DNA of 64,000 nt, from NCBI GenBank assembly GCA_012064415.1, contig SSNU01000041.1, positions 132,330 to 196,329 of the forward strand. Direction: 5' to 3'. The notes under the pieces are model-generated. The model worked only from the letters and a program-made list of their open reading frames with translations. It made no database searches and was not told the DNA's origin. Below are positions 12,838 through 26,400 of this stretch, one piece after another. Positions within the stretch are counted from its first letter, which is position 1; every line of letters starts with the position of its first letter. The DNA comes from Gyrodactylus bullatarudis. Lineage: Eukaryota; Platyhelminthes; Monogenea; Gyrodactylidea; Gyrodactylidae. The position numbers and the translations under genes were made by a program.

Positions 12838-13987
12838 AAATAAGGATAAGATTATGGATTCTTTTTACATTTAATCCGAATACCGAGCTTAAACAAACAA
12901 TTGTTTTAAAAATAATCTTGTTTGAATCCGGATTTTCAATTTGATCATTTATAAAGTCATGTGTTTCAACCTGAAAGTTTCAGGAAACTCACAACATTGT
13001 TGAATAATTAAGTTAATTAAGAAGTGCTAGACTAGTCCAGAATAATACCACATGAACGATTTTTTTAAACTAATTACTTGATTGAGATTACTGAAGATTG
13101 TAAAATTAACTACGTTAATGTAGAGAACAAAAACATCTAGCTGAACACTGTTCAGTGGACAGGCCCTGTATTTATACGATTATTAATTTTTGTTCTAAGT
13201 GATAAAGAATGTCTGTGATAAAAAAGAAAACAAATTCAACTTTTTATTAAGCCATTTTCACAATGCTATACTGACTTGATCATTTTAATATTATGGTGGT
13301 CTTTGAGTTAGTCAATATCACCACTTTGATAGCCAAAATGATAAAAAGTCAGATTACACGAGATTATCGATAATAATTGTAATAGTTTGAGTCATTAGCA
13401 TCAACATGTAGCAGAAAGATTAATAATAAATATAATATAGTATGACAATGTGATAATGATAGTTAAAAAGCCTTCAAATGTATAGTAATAATATAAATAT
13501 GTAATAAGCTTTTTAGTAAAGAATTCTCTCTTCTTTCTCTGTCTGTGTGATGGATACAAAGAATTGGTAAAATTTGAAACAAATATTTATCAGAATTAAT
13601 GATAATAATAATAATCGTTAATACAACAGAGTTTACACAATTTGGATGTAAAGTATCTTGGTAATTCTCCCTCTCTCGCCTTCTTATGTAAAATTATAAA
13701 ACATAAATATTGCACATTTTATAAGGAAGGATACATCCATAATAATTTTCTCTGCAAAATAATTTGGTTGTTTGAGTGGGGGCAAATAATGTGTAAATGA
13801 AGTGCATAGTAAATGCCAGTGATACAAAATGATACATACACATAAAACATGAGAGAGAGAGTGAGGAAATTTGATTTTTCATTGCTTAGAACTGTAGGTA
13901 TACAGGGTCACTCTCTAGTTTATATATTAAAAGAAAAATTTAAAAGATAAATAATTTAAAAGGACGGAATGAGTTAAGTTGATCACA
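12838..13987. other. Noncoding: zinc-finger gene promoter and GW182 3' UTR
   Basis: AT-rich, with no supported gene. The left part is upstream of the zinc-finger start and the right part is downstream of the GW182 stop; both genes are on minus. The frame at 13694-13882 has no recognisable content. Confidence 0.6.
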
Positions 13988-16900
13988 TTATTCGTTAGGA
14001 GTAGAGGTAGGAGGACTAGGCGGGGAAGATGTCTCCTCCAGATGAGAAGGACTTGGCGACTGGGATTTAGGTGATGACTCATTAATGCTTTGTTTTTGGC
14101 ACTCTGGGGAGTTTTTAACTGGTTTATTACTGGAGCCTTGATCTAGACATGATTTTGTGTTTTTGTTAGCTGAGATGAGATCAACTCCAACCTCTTCATT
14201 TGATTCAGGATCTTCGTGTGAATTCAATAAATTCTGATCACCGGAAGCACCAAATACTTGAGCTGTTAAATTCTTGATTTCTATTATGCACTGTGTCATC
14301 TCTGATTCATTAAGGTATTCAAACGTTCCTAAATTACTGGTACCCTCGGACATCAAGAGATGATTCATGAGGTGATTAGCTTGGTTGGAATTCTCCAAAT
14401 TGAGCAGGCACCAGCGTGCTGTCATGTTGGGGTTTAATTCGTAGCTTATCGGTGTAGATGAGCCAAATGCCTCACTTAGAATGGAGTTGAGTGTCATTTT
14501 GAGGACATCTATTGTGATATGAGGTTGAAGATTCTTCATGAGAATCCATTGAGTTGGACACTTGGATGATTTCATGGCCAGTCTAAATGGAGGATATAAA
14601 ATCAAATTCGTAAAATCTACATGAAAATCAATTGATTATTGACCTTTTCTGTTGTATGCAAGAGAATAGTTTCTACTATTGAGAAAAATATTTTAGATAG
14701 ACTAACTCATTGCTAGTAGTTCCGATAGGATTCGATTTGGAAGGCCAGGGCTGTCGATTGATTGGCTGCTGGTTATTGACAGAGGAAATAACTACCGGAT
14801 CATTATTAGACCAGCGTCGATCAGCACCAGGAGCAAGACTAGGCCCAGAGCCAGGGACATCGCCCAACATGTCGGGAGGCTTCAGCCAAGGGGAATTGAC
14901 ATCCCACGCATTGGGAGTAGTTTGTTTCATTTTCAGATCACTCAAACGATCGCTGAGATCATCAGCTCCCGATAATGACTGTGGATTCAAACTTCTGAGT
15001 GACTTGATTTGCTTCTCATAGCCCATCATTTGTTGAATGCAATATTCCCTACGTTGAACGAGTTCCTTGAAAATAGGGCTTGAAGGACTTGGTCGAAGCT
15101 TGGACATGGTCTGATTGATCTCACAACATCTCATGTGCCATTGCACAATTTGTTGGGTAAGGACATTCTCATTCAGTTTAGTATCATCTCCACCCATTCC
15201 CATTGTATCACCGAGGAGATTAGCATTCTTGTTAAAATCAGGATTACCTTCGAGGGATGGAGATGCTGAACTGACAGGGAACAAATTGCTACCCATGATC
15301 GAATTCAGAAGAGCCTCTAGGCCAATATGAGCTGACTTGTTTCTAAATTCATCTAGAATAAGAATATACAAAAATTACACAAGGGAAAATAATCAATAAC
15401 ATTTTTTAAAACTATTATTGTTTTTCCTTTTCTTATTATTACAACTCTCTTTCAAGTAAGGAGCAAATAGCTGTTGAAGTAGTAGAGTGAAAATGGACTT
15501 TTGAGAGAAGAACCATATAGCAATTTGATCATTCACTCTTCTTCTCTTTCTGAGTTAAACTGTAAATTTTTTGCTAAAAGTGCAAAATGTCTCTTACCAG
15601 TTCTACCACTAGCAGCAGTAATAGAACGAGCAGTAGTTACATATCAAAATGTATCACATGCAGACAATCTCAGGTAGAGTAGTTGTGGCGCAAAACAGAA
15701 GAGAGAGAAAGAGCGAGAGACTAGATCGATATCAGACAAGCATAAAATATTAATATCATTGTGATAGAAAAAGACACGCTACTTACTGACAGTTTTTTCA
15801 ATATCCATGTTATTTTCGACCATGGTGGTTTGAATTTCTTCCTCACTAAAGCCTAGCTTTAGCAATTGTCTCAACACATTTATGCGTAAGAAACCGTACG
15901 ATGTAGAATTATTCATTGTGCTTAAATTCTGCTGCTGCTGTTGTTGTTGCGATTGTTGGATGGAATGGTGGAGGCCAGGAGTAGTGTTTCGCAAACTACC
16001 AAGGCCTGTTCCTGATGAGGAAACATTACCACCAGAAGTTGAATTAGTGGGTGGAGGATGCTGTATCATGCTACGATAATCAGGCGGCCACATTCCAGGA
16101 TTAGTGCCTGGAGCTTGGTTAGAGAGTTTTCTCGTATCACTGCCAATGATTGGATTAAGTGGGGATTGAGAATTCCACGTGGAAGGACAGTAGACATCGT
16201 TACCCGGAGGAGGCTGATTTGTTGGTGGCCAGAGGGCATTACTGTTACTACTGGCAGTGTTGGGATTATTATTTCCACGAAGTGTCGATGTAAAAGAAGA
16301 GCCCACTTTGTTAATTGGACGAGCAGAATTTGGATTTGAATTAACACCAGCACTGTTGACCAACATTTGGTCAGGATGTTGATTCCAAATGTTAACGTTC
16401 TAAATTCATAAAATTTGAGATAACATTAACTGGTCTAACATCAAAATTTAGGTTTAGAATTTATAATAAACTGATAATCTTACCGAATCTAAATCGTTCC
16501 AAGCAGATCCTGGCACGACATTATTAATTTGTGGACGATAGCCCATGTGAGATTGTCGGTTGACGTTGGAAAAGGACACGGGCCTGTTCATCGATGGAAC
16601 TTTTTGATTGTTCATTGGATTAATTGCTACAGAAGCAGTTTGATGAATTGAGTTGCCAGTACTGGCCCATTCAAGACTGTTCTTTTCCCCCAAACTTTCG
16701 TAATGAGCTTCCCAAATTCCTGTACCATTAGGTGGTTCATTTTGCCAAACGTTAGATTCCATTTGCCCACTAGCACCACTAGAAGCACTTGTAATAGCAT
16801 GAGACATTGGCTTTATTCTTCTTTGTTGAGATTGTTGTGGTTGTATTTGTTGTTGAGAATTTTGGTTGTTGGATACTTGATGAGAATGAACATTTACGCC

Positions 16901-17968
16901 TGTATTATTGGAGCTTGTTTGATTCGGGAAAGTTGATCCAGTTTGGTTAGTAGCACCGGAAGCAGCTCCGGATGCTTGAGATTCATCTTGGTTAATCGAA
17001 GATATATCCCAAGAAGTTGTCTGATCAACAGCCCTTTGCCCCCAGGCTTCGTTAATGTTAATTAGTGACTTAATTATTTCTTCAAGTTCAATGGAATGTG
17101 TACAATCTCCAGAGCCACTTCCACCAGGGGGAATGCTTAGGTTATTGAGCATTTCATTTAGGAGGGTTATTCTGGATTCAGGTTTCATTGGCTCTTTGGA
17201 ATTACGATTACTACTAGAACTAGCATTAGAACCAGCTGAGCTTATTAAATTTGTGTTTATGGGATCTAGATTATCTTCAAATGAAAAATACAAGTAAATA
17301 ATTTACTTGAATAAGAATAGATTAGAATAACTCACTGTAAGTCTCATCTTTAGTCATATTTTCAACAGCACCCCAGCCTGAGAATTGTCTGGAATTTCGA
17401 TTATCCACCACAGAATTAATCGGCTGAGCTTGTGGTTGAGGACCACGAATGGGTCTCATAGTAGAAAGATTTAAGCTAGAACCAGAATTTCCCCATAGTG
17501 GAATACCAACTGGAAAGGGATTGCTAATAGGCGCAGTTACCGAATTAGTGTTATTCCAAGTTGTGGCTTGATTAATTGAAGAATTTTGTATGTGCGTATT
17601 CAAATATGCATTTGAAGGATCAATGCTCTCTTGAGGGTTTGAATTCCATGACTTATTTGATGCTCTTTGGGGACCTAAAATGTTTGTGCCACGACCCCAC
17701 ATATCTTCAGTCCAATTTCCAGGACCAACAAATGAGGACTGACTAGGAGGCAAATTGTTTGAAAAACTTGGTTTTCCTATCAATTATGCGAATTACAATA
17801 AAATTAGACATTGAAATAGTTCAGTATTTATATAAATAATTTAATTTAAACATGGTTAATGCATCATAAACCTAATAATCCCAAAATTATCAATTTTTAA
17901 TTTCACATGTCGTAGTACTTACCAGGTGTTCTATTCCAATCGATTGTCTCTCCACTTTTTTTTGACAT
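13988..17968 (-). CDS. gw: GW182/TNRC6 family miRNA-silencing scaffold (gawky)
   Basis: Cytoplasmic P-body scaffold that binds Argonaute through Trp motifs and recruits deadenylases to miRNA targets. Six minus-strand exons: 17923-17968, 17336-17776, 16484-17274, 15787-16399, 14707-15352, 13988-14582. Phases close exactly, giving 1043 residues. The N-terminal part is unstructured, Asn/Ser/Gln-rich and studded with Trp (DWNRTPG, NWTEDMWGRG, IPLWGNSG, SGWGAVEN, NEAWGQRA, GIWEAHYESL). A UBA-like domain follows (LRQLLKLGFSEEEIQTTMVE), then a Gln/coiled segment, Trp motifs NAWDVNSPWLKPPD and RRWSNNDP, and a C-terminal RRM (QWILMKNLQPHITIDVLKMT). The tail is Ser/Pro-rich. The order matches insect GW182, though the protein is shorter. 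I saw no clear PAM2 motif. The first exon encodes only MSKKSGETIDWNRTP plus one base. Confidence 0.93.
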
Positions 17969-18422
17969 TTAGCATGTCATAAAAATGATCAATATGGCTT
18001 GAAATAAAATCTACTTTCAATTGGCAGCTAAAATCATGCCAATTTGTAACTGTTAAAAACTTTGATGTTACAATGGCTGAAGTGATGTTGAAAAGTCAGG
18101 GCGTTTTTTGCAACAAATAAACAAATGTTATAATTACTCTGTTATAAATCAACGAATTTATTCAATTGACAAATCTGTGTAATTTTTACAGTATAAAATT
18201 AATATTATATTAACTGTTAATCATTTTGGTGATAAACTTACGAAATTCTGATTCAGAATATTTTAGGGAAAAATTCAATGAAATTAATACCCTTTTTAAT
18301 ATTTAGTTATGTTGTTTTAGTGTGTCACTGGTTATAATATTCTAGGTCATTAAGCATCACATGCGTTGATTCATGTGGACATAAGACGATAACTTGATCC
18401 CAAATACTTGAATTTGATTAAA
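17969..18422. promoter_or_regulatory. Divergent intergenic region, GW182 / PH-PTB adaptor
   Basis: 454 bp between the start codons of two genes pointing away from each other. It must hold both promoters and any 5' UTRs. AT-rich; I see no clear TATA box that can be assigned. Confidence 0.5.
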
Positions 18423-21400
18423 ATGCCTAAATTTCGACCAATTCTTCAAGGATATATTAAATTTCGTGATGGTAAAAAGGTTTGTTGCATTAATTATTAT
18501 ACCTATATCACGATTAATCGGAATTTATTTCAGTGGAGAAAGAAATACTGCGTCATTGCTCAATCCCCATATAATGGTGAGTAATAATTCCTATTTATCT
18601 CTCTCAATAAATCTCTTCTATATATTAAATTTCAATTCACACGAAACAATTTTCCATTAAAATATTTGCTAAATATAACTCACAATTATAAATAATTTTT
18701 CTGCTCCACCGAAAATATTAGATATTTTATTGAACCATTCTACTCTTCACGTAAATATATTATTCAATTCTTCAATCATGCATTTACCAATAAAGGATGA
18801 TAAAAGATGAACAAGAAAAAATTTTCTAGATGCTTTACATCTCTACTGTTTCAAAAATTATGATGAATTTGCTCCCTATTCAAACCCAGCCAATATTCTC
18901 CTTAACAAGGATTTAGAAAGCTATGAACAGACATCATCTCTCAGCACGATAAGCAAAAGTGGAAAAGTTCAAATAACCCCATATCCCTTGGCTCACGAGG
19001 CAGTTCAGAGAGCTGTTAAACAAACTAGAGATGGTTTATCTTTAGCTAATAAAATAGCCAACGCTATTTCAGCCCCTGGACCCATCGATGAGATAAGTGG
19101 AATTGAGAGAGGATTACATCTTGACAATAAAAGTAATGTTCTCCTCCTTATTGGCATTAATAATACCTATGCAATTTCACTTCCAAACGAAGAAGACATG
19201 TTCGAATGGGCTGATGTCATGAATAAACGTTTAACTGGTGAGTTTATTTATCTTTTTCCCTAACATTCTGGATTATTGATGACCTCTCAAATCTTGTGAT
19301 AAAATTTTCTCCATTTTTCAAGATTGTCATTTTCACGTGACTCTCATGCAGACAACAGGGAAACATAAACTATCCACAGGTCTACAGGCGATTCTTCACG
19401 TTCAAAAATGGAGAATTTGTCTAATTTCTGAGCCGTCAGCTGGATCAAGATTTTTGTGTAACTGGCGTCTTGACTTTATTGAGAGTATTCAAACCATTGA
19501 GGCTACGCCGGGCACCAACTTTGGTCAATTAAAGATTGAAGCTAATGCCAGTGCTGAAATGATCAAAGGTGATCATAAATTTCAAGTTGATGCGAATAAA
19601 CTTCCCCAGTTGACTGAAGCAATCGGAGCTCTGCGTAATCGTAGATTTTTCTCTGTGATTAACGAACCAGAAGACAACTTGGGAAAATCTGCACCGGATC
19701 TTCCAGAAAGTATCATTAGCTCAAGCTTTGACTATGCCTCCTCTTCTGACGCTAGCATGCACGGCTCATCTTACAGAAAAATCATTTGCAATAAACCTCC
19801 TGCACCCCCTCCCTCTCATTTTTCTTCCTCCAGTCGAAATTGTACTTCAAACTTTGACTCTGGTATTGCTGATGTTCACAATAACACTCGACTAGTTTCC
19901 GGTTACAATGAGCAGGGTGTCAACTCTGCCTTTCTCGTATGGCAATGGAAAAACAAGAAATCACCAAAAGAGAAAACTTTCCATGTATCTCCGGCAGAAA
20001 ACTCAACTCAAAATCAATCATCGATACAGGTTAGTTTTGTTAAAAATGTATCCTCGATCAATATATATTTTTAATTAATAATCGATCAGATACTTGGCTC
20101 CCCGAATGCATCGAATTACGATTCTGTTCACAATCGAATAAAAAAACCTGAAAGGGTCTCTCATCACTTCAGCTCATCGACCGGTAATGAATTCGATCTC
20201 TTTCCTCCCGACGAGGAAGAGATAGCCTCACAAAAAAGTAGCGAAAATGACCTTGGGAGAAGGGGGGCTGTCACTAACAAGCCTCAGCCCATGGGTAAAA
20301 CCAGTATCCATAAGAGGCTTGCCCTCTTATTCCATAGACTCAGCATAAATCCAAGGTCAATGAATAATGTTAGCGATGAATCGAAAACTGTGAGACCAGA
20401 CAACTCTCGACCCATTAGTATTCTACACTCGAATACCTCACGGCGATCATCTATGACAGCCCCGCCTATCGCTACAACAACATCAACAAAAAGTAAAAAG
20501 TCCAAATGTCCCTACTTTTATGCCACTCTTTTCAAGTCTGTGAAAATTAATGAAGCTAAAAAAGGAACGTCTTTCACAAATCCGACAACTCAACTCATTC
20601 CCTTTGTACTCAATAATCGGAATACAATCCCACTTGGTGAGTTCTCTCTCTTTTTTCGGTTAAAATATCAATTTTTGGATTGGGCATGGAAAATTGTATT
20701 ATTACCCCTCATATATTGTATAATAATATACCTGTTCCTATCAAAATTGACATTGGAATTTAATCTAAAATATTTTACAATAAAAACGAGACAACGCGAA
20801 AATATCCAAACTACTCTAGGTTATCTCTTATCTTAGGTTATCTTATTACTACAGATGGATAAACTTTTTTAGGTCATTTTTAAACAAAATAATAATAAAT
20901 TAATAAATAATTATAATAAGCCTGTTGTATAGGCGATGTTATTTTGTAGATTAGAAAGAAATATCTCCGTATATTTTTTGTTTAACTGAAGTACAAAGTA
21001 TTGATTGTTGAGCAGATTATAGCCGAATCTAATCTTATTTTATGAATAAAGGTCGAGCTGAGAGTACCCGCCATCAGGAGAACGAAGATGCTCAAGAAAG
21101 GGTTCCACATCTCATTCCCTCCTTTAGCACTCAAACTGTTAATGAGCACCGTGCCAAGAGTACTCTTTCTCGCCTCATATATCAGCCTACTTCACTTTCC
21201 AGACGCAAGAGCAACACCAAGTTCCAGTGCAACCTCAGGAGATTCCTCTCCATTGTGACTGGGGAGAATTCCTCGTCCGATTGTCATGAGAACATTAGAG
21301 ATTTGCCTCTCACGCATATGCCAGTCTATAGGTTCAACAAGCCGCATCCTCGTTGGCTAATAAAAACGCCCTTCACGGTTCTGAATGATTCTCAGTCTTC

Positions 21401-22919
21401 AGTTCGCCTTGATGATTCACTCAATCGTTTTTCAGTGTTGCCTCATTCCCTTGAAAATTCCACCCCAGGAATGTTCTTGTACTGTGCAAAGAATAATCCT
21501 TCTATTCCCGAATACAAGAGTAAATTTAGAAGTCTGTCCTTTGAAGTCAACTCCTTGCTTTCTTCCATGGAAAGTCATTGCCACAAGAGTTCAATAACTA
21601 GTCCCAATTCTACCTCAGACTGTTGCTGGTACGATTGCCAGGGTTCATGTTGGAGTCTCTGCTCACAACCCTCATCAGAGCCTGTTGGAGTTGTTTCCCC
21701 TGACACCAACATGAATGTTTATTTGAATCTTTTCAGGTACAATTCTGCTGAATGTTTCCTCTCAGATACAGGTAATCAGATGAGACAGAAAAATGACCCA
21801 GATGACTTGGAGGTGATTGGCAAAAGTAAATACTCTGATTATTGCAACGTTGTCATGATGCAAAACCAAAAAGGAATGATTCAGGACTTGGAAAACCACA
21901 CACTCACCGAAGCAACAAAACTGCTGACTAGAAGGGGCCCGAAGGAAGATTCAATCCCTCATCATACCAAGGATGTATTTGTTACTGCTGGCAAGATTGC
22001 CGGCAACAATCATGTCTTACCTTCTAATTCAGCGTCCAGTGTTCCTGAAGAGTTGAGAGAGCCAAGGTACAATTATGCCACTGTAGACCTGAGGCCTAGT
22101 CCATCAAACTCTGCTGGTGGATCGAATCTAACTGTCAAGATTAAATGCAATTCATCTAGCAATCCACAGCATCAGCAAGTGAATGCTTTCTCTTCCCTTG
22201 TTACTCATGAAGGAGGAGATTATATGAATGGCTCTCTTCAAAGCTCATCTTCCTACAAGAACAAGGGAGACCACCCTGCTTATGTTATGACTACCATGGT
22301 GAATCAAAAGGAAAAGAATTCTTCTGGCATATCGTGAGTTTATGTCACCCTCAAAAGTAATAATAATAACTATAGTAAATATTATTTGATAAGCAAGTTT
22401 GAAGAGAAAACAAACGAATATATAATATTTAGGGACGTTATATTTCGCTGGGTCTCTTCACACTCTGAACTTATTCCTCTACTAAAGTAAATATAATTTT
22501 TATTCACTAGGCAACGTTTTCCTAATCACTCCTTGTCCTCGGTACTTCCTCAGCCAATATTAAATTATGCTGAACTGGTGCAGATGAATGAGTACAACGA
22601 AATCAGTCAAAAGAATCGAACAGAAACTGAAACCCTTAATAGGTCTGATTTATTTTCCACTAAAAATGTTCCTGAACTCACTGAGGAAATTCAAACATTC
22701 ATGATTGAGAACTCATCCAGTGAGCGATCAAGCCCACCTTTGATCTACACAGAAATCGACATAACCCGTACAAAGGTAATGAGAGAATTGAACGACAGTG
22801 GACTGGACAGTAGCCAAAAGTCTAAGGGAACGTCCATGCTGAATCGGAGCCATGTTATGCCAAAAAAATCGATTCGCAAATCCATTAAGCAAATCCTAGT
22901 GAAACAGCAGAATCCATGA
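18423..22919 (+). CDS. PH-PTB adaptor protein, Dok-7/IRS-like
   Basis: Probable cytoplasmic docking protein for receptor tyrosine kinases. Seven plus-strand exons: 18423-18479, 18534-18576, 18830-19237, 19323-20029, 20090-20636, 21052-22333, 22511-22919. All phases close, giving 1150 residues. The PH domain starts GYIKFRDGKKWRKKYCVI, close to the opening of Dok-7. It is broken by an insert of roughly 75 residues and resumes at DEISGIERGLHLDNKSNVLL and EEDMFEWADVMNKRL. The IRS-type PTB follows (CHFHVTLMQTT to ALRNRRFF, about 171-280), with CNWRLDFIESI in the middle. The remaining 850 residues are disordered and Ser-rich, with candidate phosphotyrosine motifs YNYATVDLRP, LNYAELVQ and, near the end, IYTEIDITRTKVMREL, reminiscent of IRS/Dok tails. 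PH-PTB class is firm; the choice of Dok-7 over IRS or another Dok is inference from the PH start and PTB order. Confidence 0.78.
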
Positions 22920-23491
22920 GAGAAAAAATTTTAACAACACATCTCAAGTTATTATCATTATTTTATTCGAGCTAAATTCAGCTCAATCAGAAACTGTAAT
23001 ATGTTTTTAATGATGGCATAAGATCTTTATATTTATATACTTTGTTATTTTCAATTTAATTCCTATGGGTGATAATAAACGAGTCTCGCACTCTAATCTA
23101 ATCAATGATGATCATCTTGATCAAGTTACATTTTTTAGATTATGTTACTCTAGCGAGATAACACGCCATATTTGATGACTCTGCTATAAGATAGCCTGAC
23201 ATTTTAACAGTTTAATCAAGATGAAAATATAATAAGAATGCCATAGAAATAATGTGGGACTAAAACTAAAAGACAATCATTTTTTACACTAAAATTTAGT
23301 GACTAAATTCTAACTCAACTATTTGCGAAGGTCGATGCCGAGTTGCCAATTTGAATTTGGTTAGCAACCAAATTAAATGTGCATCCTCAGATCTGAAACA
23401 AACAATGTTTTTCAAGATAACAGTTGTTTAGCTAGAATAATTTAATTGTACTTTCATCCACGGCACTAAATCAATTCATGTGAGAAATCTT
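22920..23491. other. Noncoding: between PH-PTB adaptor and TMEM132 gene
   Basis: 572 bp holding the 3' UTR of the adaptor and the promoter/5' UTR of the next gene on the same strand. AT-rich; no gene seen. Confidence 0.55.
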
Positions 23492-26400
23492 ATGTCTATG
23501 ACTGTTAGACTATTCAGTCTTTTTAATACTCTCTTGTTCATACTTTTTCCATCGAGTTAGTTCCTTTTTGAATTATTTTCAGTATTAAATTGCTCAAAAG
23601 CCCAGCTTGAAATTAAATCCGATTCAAGTGATAACTTTTTAACGAAACAAGATCTCCAAACGCATTCGAGATGGCGACAATCTTTGATAACTTTTAGTGA
23701 AGACCCAATCAAAGTCACTCTTTCATATGAGAATATTTTCAAAGATATCTATATTAAACGAAATGGCATCAATTTAGGCTCCAAATACCCTGAAGTTCTT
23801 TCTTTCCAGTCAAAAATACAAACAACAGATTCTACGCTATACTTTTTGTGCTACAAAGATGCTTCACTATTTGATTTCCAGGGTTGCTGTATTGTTTCTC
23901 TGAATATATTCAAAGAAAATCAATTTTACGCCTGTAGTACTGAAAATTCGTCCAATAAATGTTTAATAAAAATTTCCTACAACACTGATCAACTCATAGG
24001 AATCGATTTCATCAATGTAAATTACTCAACTAGTCTTTGCAAGGATCAATGTGACTTTGATTATTTAAAGAGACAAACTTCAAACAGATTACAATTACCA
24101 CCAATCTTTGTAAAGAAACGTAGAAATGCCACATTCAAGCAAAGCCTTAGTGATGATATATTACTTGAGTACACCAATAACGAGTTAACAGTTGACGAAG
24201 ACTTTACTATTACGATATTTATCCTTGAAAATTCGCCAAGATCCGAGTTTTTTTTAAAGTAAGCTCTTGAAATTTAACTCAAGTCACTCGAGGGGTTTTC
24301 CACGAACCTCAGGACCAAATCATTTTCTCAATACCTAAAAATTTATTTATGGAAAATTGTCTTCAAACTAATATATACATAAATTTAATTTTATAGAATT
24401 ATAGACACTTTCCACTAAATATGTAAACTTTTAATTGTAAATTTCAAAGTAATGCAAAAGCAAATTCTTGGACCTTATCTTACTATTGTACCTATTCTAT
24501 TGCAGGTGTGAAATACCCGAGCAGACGTTTATTGAATTTCAATATATAACACCGATACACTGCGAAAAGAAGAAACTCTTCAACTCGACAAGTACCCTAA
24601 ACTGTTCTCCACTTCAGCAATGGCAGGTGGAAGTGGACAAACCGAACCAACAGACTCTACTGGTTTTCAAGGCTAGGAGAATTCAGAGAAAGATTTCTGA
24701 GATTCCTGAAAAGTAATCACACCTCCATGAAATATACTTTTGAATTGATGCATTTCTTCTGTTTCATTTTTAGTAAACGATATGCGATCCTTCAGATTGT
24801 CTTCAAGATTTTACGTGTTCCTGAGCTTAATCCTGGATTTGTCGATGAAGGAGAAAAAGAGAAGCTCAGACAGAGGAAGATGCCACGACTCTTGTGGAAT
24901 TTGCACAATATGAGTGGAGAATCCTCCGTACCCAGTGTCACGAGATTTGTTGTCAAGTCGACTAGAGTGAAAAATATCCTCATTCAATTCAAAGTGAGCT
25001 AAATACTACTCTAATGTCTAATCCCAATGATGATTTATAGCTTGAAGAAAAGAAATTCATTAATAATAATTACTAGTGATCATCTTTTGATTAAAGTAGC
25101 TGTATTATTACTCTGAAAGCCTCATACCACTCTATAAGCTAATTTGTACATTTTTACATTTTCTAACCAAATTGTAATCCAAAATAGGCAGCTACAGAAC
25201 TTTCATGTAAATTTTAAATCAGATAAAACAACCTGCTTGTCTAGGAATAATTTACATGATAAATTTATTCGTGTTTACTATACACACACGCTGTATACAT
25301 AATATATGCCTATCAAACATGATTGATGAAATATATCTATTATGAGGGGTAGGTTGGGTATGGGAGAGAAGATTAAAAGCTAAAGATTAGTCGTCTGAGT
25401 CGAGTTATTTCCCGGCAAAACCAACCAACGTTTTCATCATTTCTTACTTTTATGCAACTCAGTTGAATAATGTCGAGAAACTAAATATCTATCTAGTAGT
25501 ATTAATTAATTGTAGTGGATGCCTTTACACTTTGAAGGCTCTCTCTCTTTCCTCCTTGGTTAGATGCTAGGTTGGATGCTATTCACATGATTACTGATTA
25601 AAACATGGCCTTTATCACGATTCTTGATCTCAACAACATTTTTGGCTTAGCAGCAGTCTTTATTGATTCTATTTTTATTTATTGATGATACCACGGGATC
25701 ATACTACAATTTTATTATTACATTCAAGCTAGTCCTTGCAATATACACAATTGTATATTGTACATATTGTTAATGCAATATGATTAGGAATACAACTGTA
25801 TACATTAATAAATAATACACCTAGAGTTTATTTTTTGGGTTTATATTCAAATGGATGCTAATCCATCTATCTCTCCCTGAAATGTTACACCTAGGGGAAA
25901 TATCGAACCAAGTAGGAGAGAGGTGCAAATATGGTCAAATGTCAAACTTGGGATTGTAAATACTAAATTTCTATTCTAGGAAACTCATTCTCCTCTATCG
26001 ATTAACTGGCATCTACGTGCATAAATAACAATAATAAACTAAATTATTGAAAGAGGGTTTAGCTAGCCCCCATTCCTATTACATGTACCATCCATCATTT
26101 TACTATTCTTTGCATTATCAACTACAGATCTTGCCTAGACTTTTCTATAGTAAGCAATGCAAGAGATTTACACGCATCTGCCTAAAATGAAAAGAATTCA
26201 CCGAGTAATAAGCCTTTTTTCCTCAATAAAGGAAAAAGTCATTGTTCGTTTCGATCAACTTCTACAGACTGGAAATATCTCGAGAAACCTGGAAGAGTTA
26301 CTGCCGATAAAGATTTTTGGACTCACGCATGACAACGAGACGAGTGATGTAACTAACGAGTCCACGTGTTATTCTTCCAAGGATTCTGTACTCAAATTCA

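Noticed and set aside
14710..15330. Plus frames opposite the GW182 exon
   Set aside because: Shadows of the minus-strand coding sequence; composition mirrors the GW182 codons.
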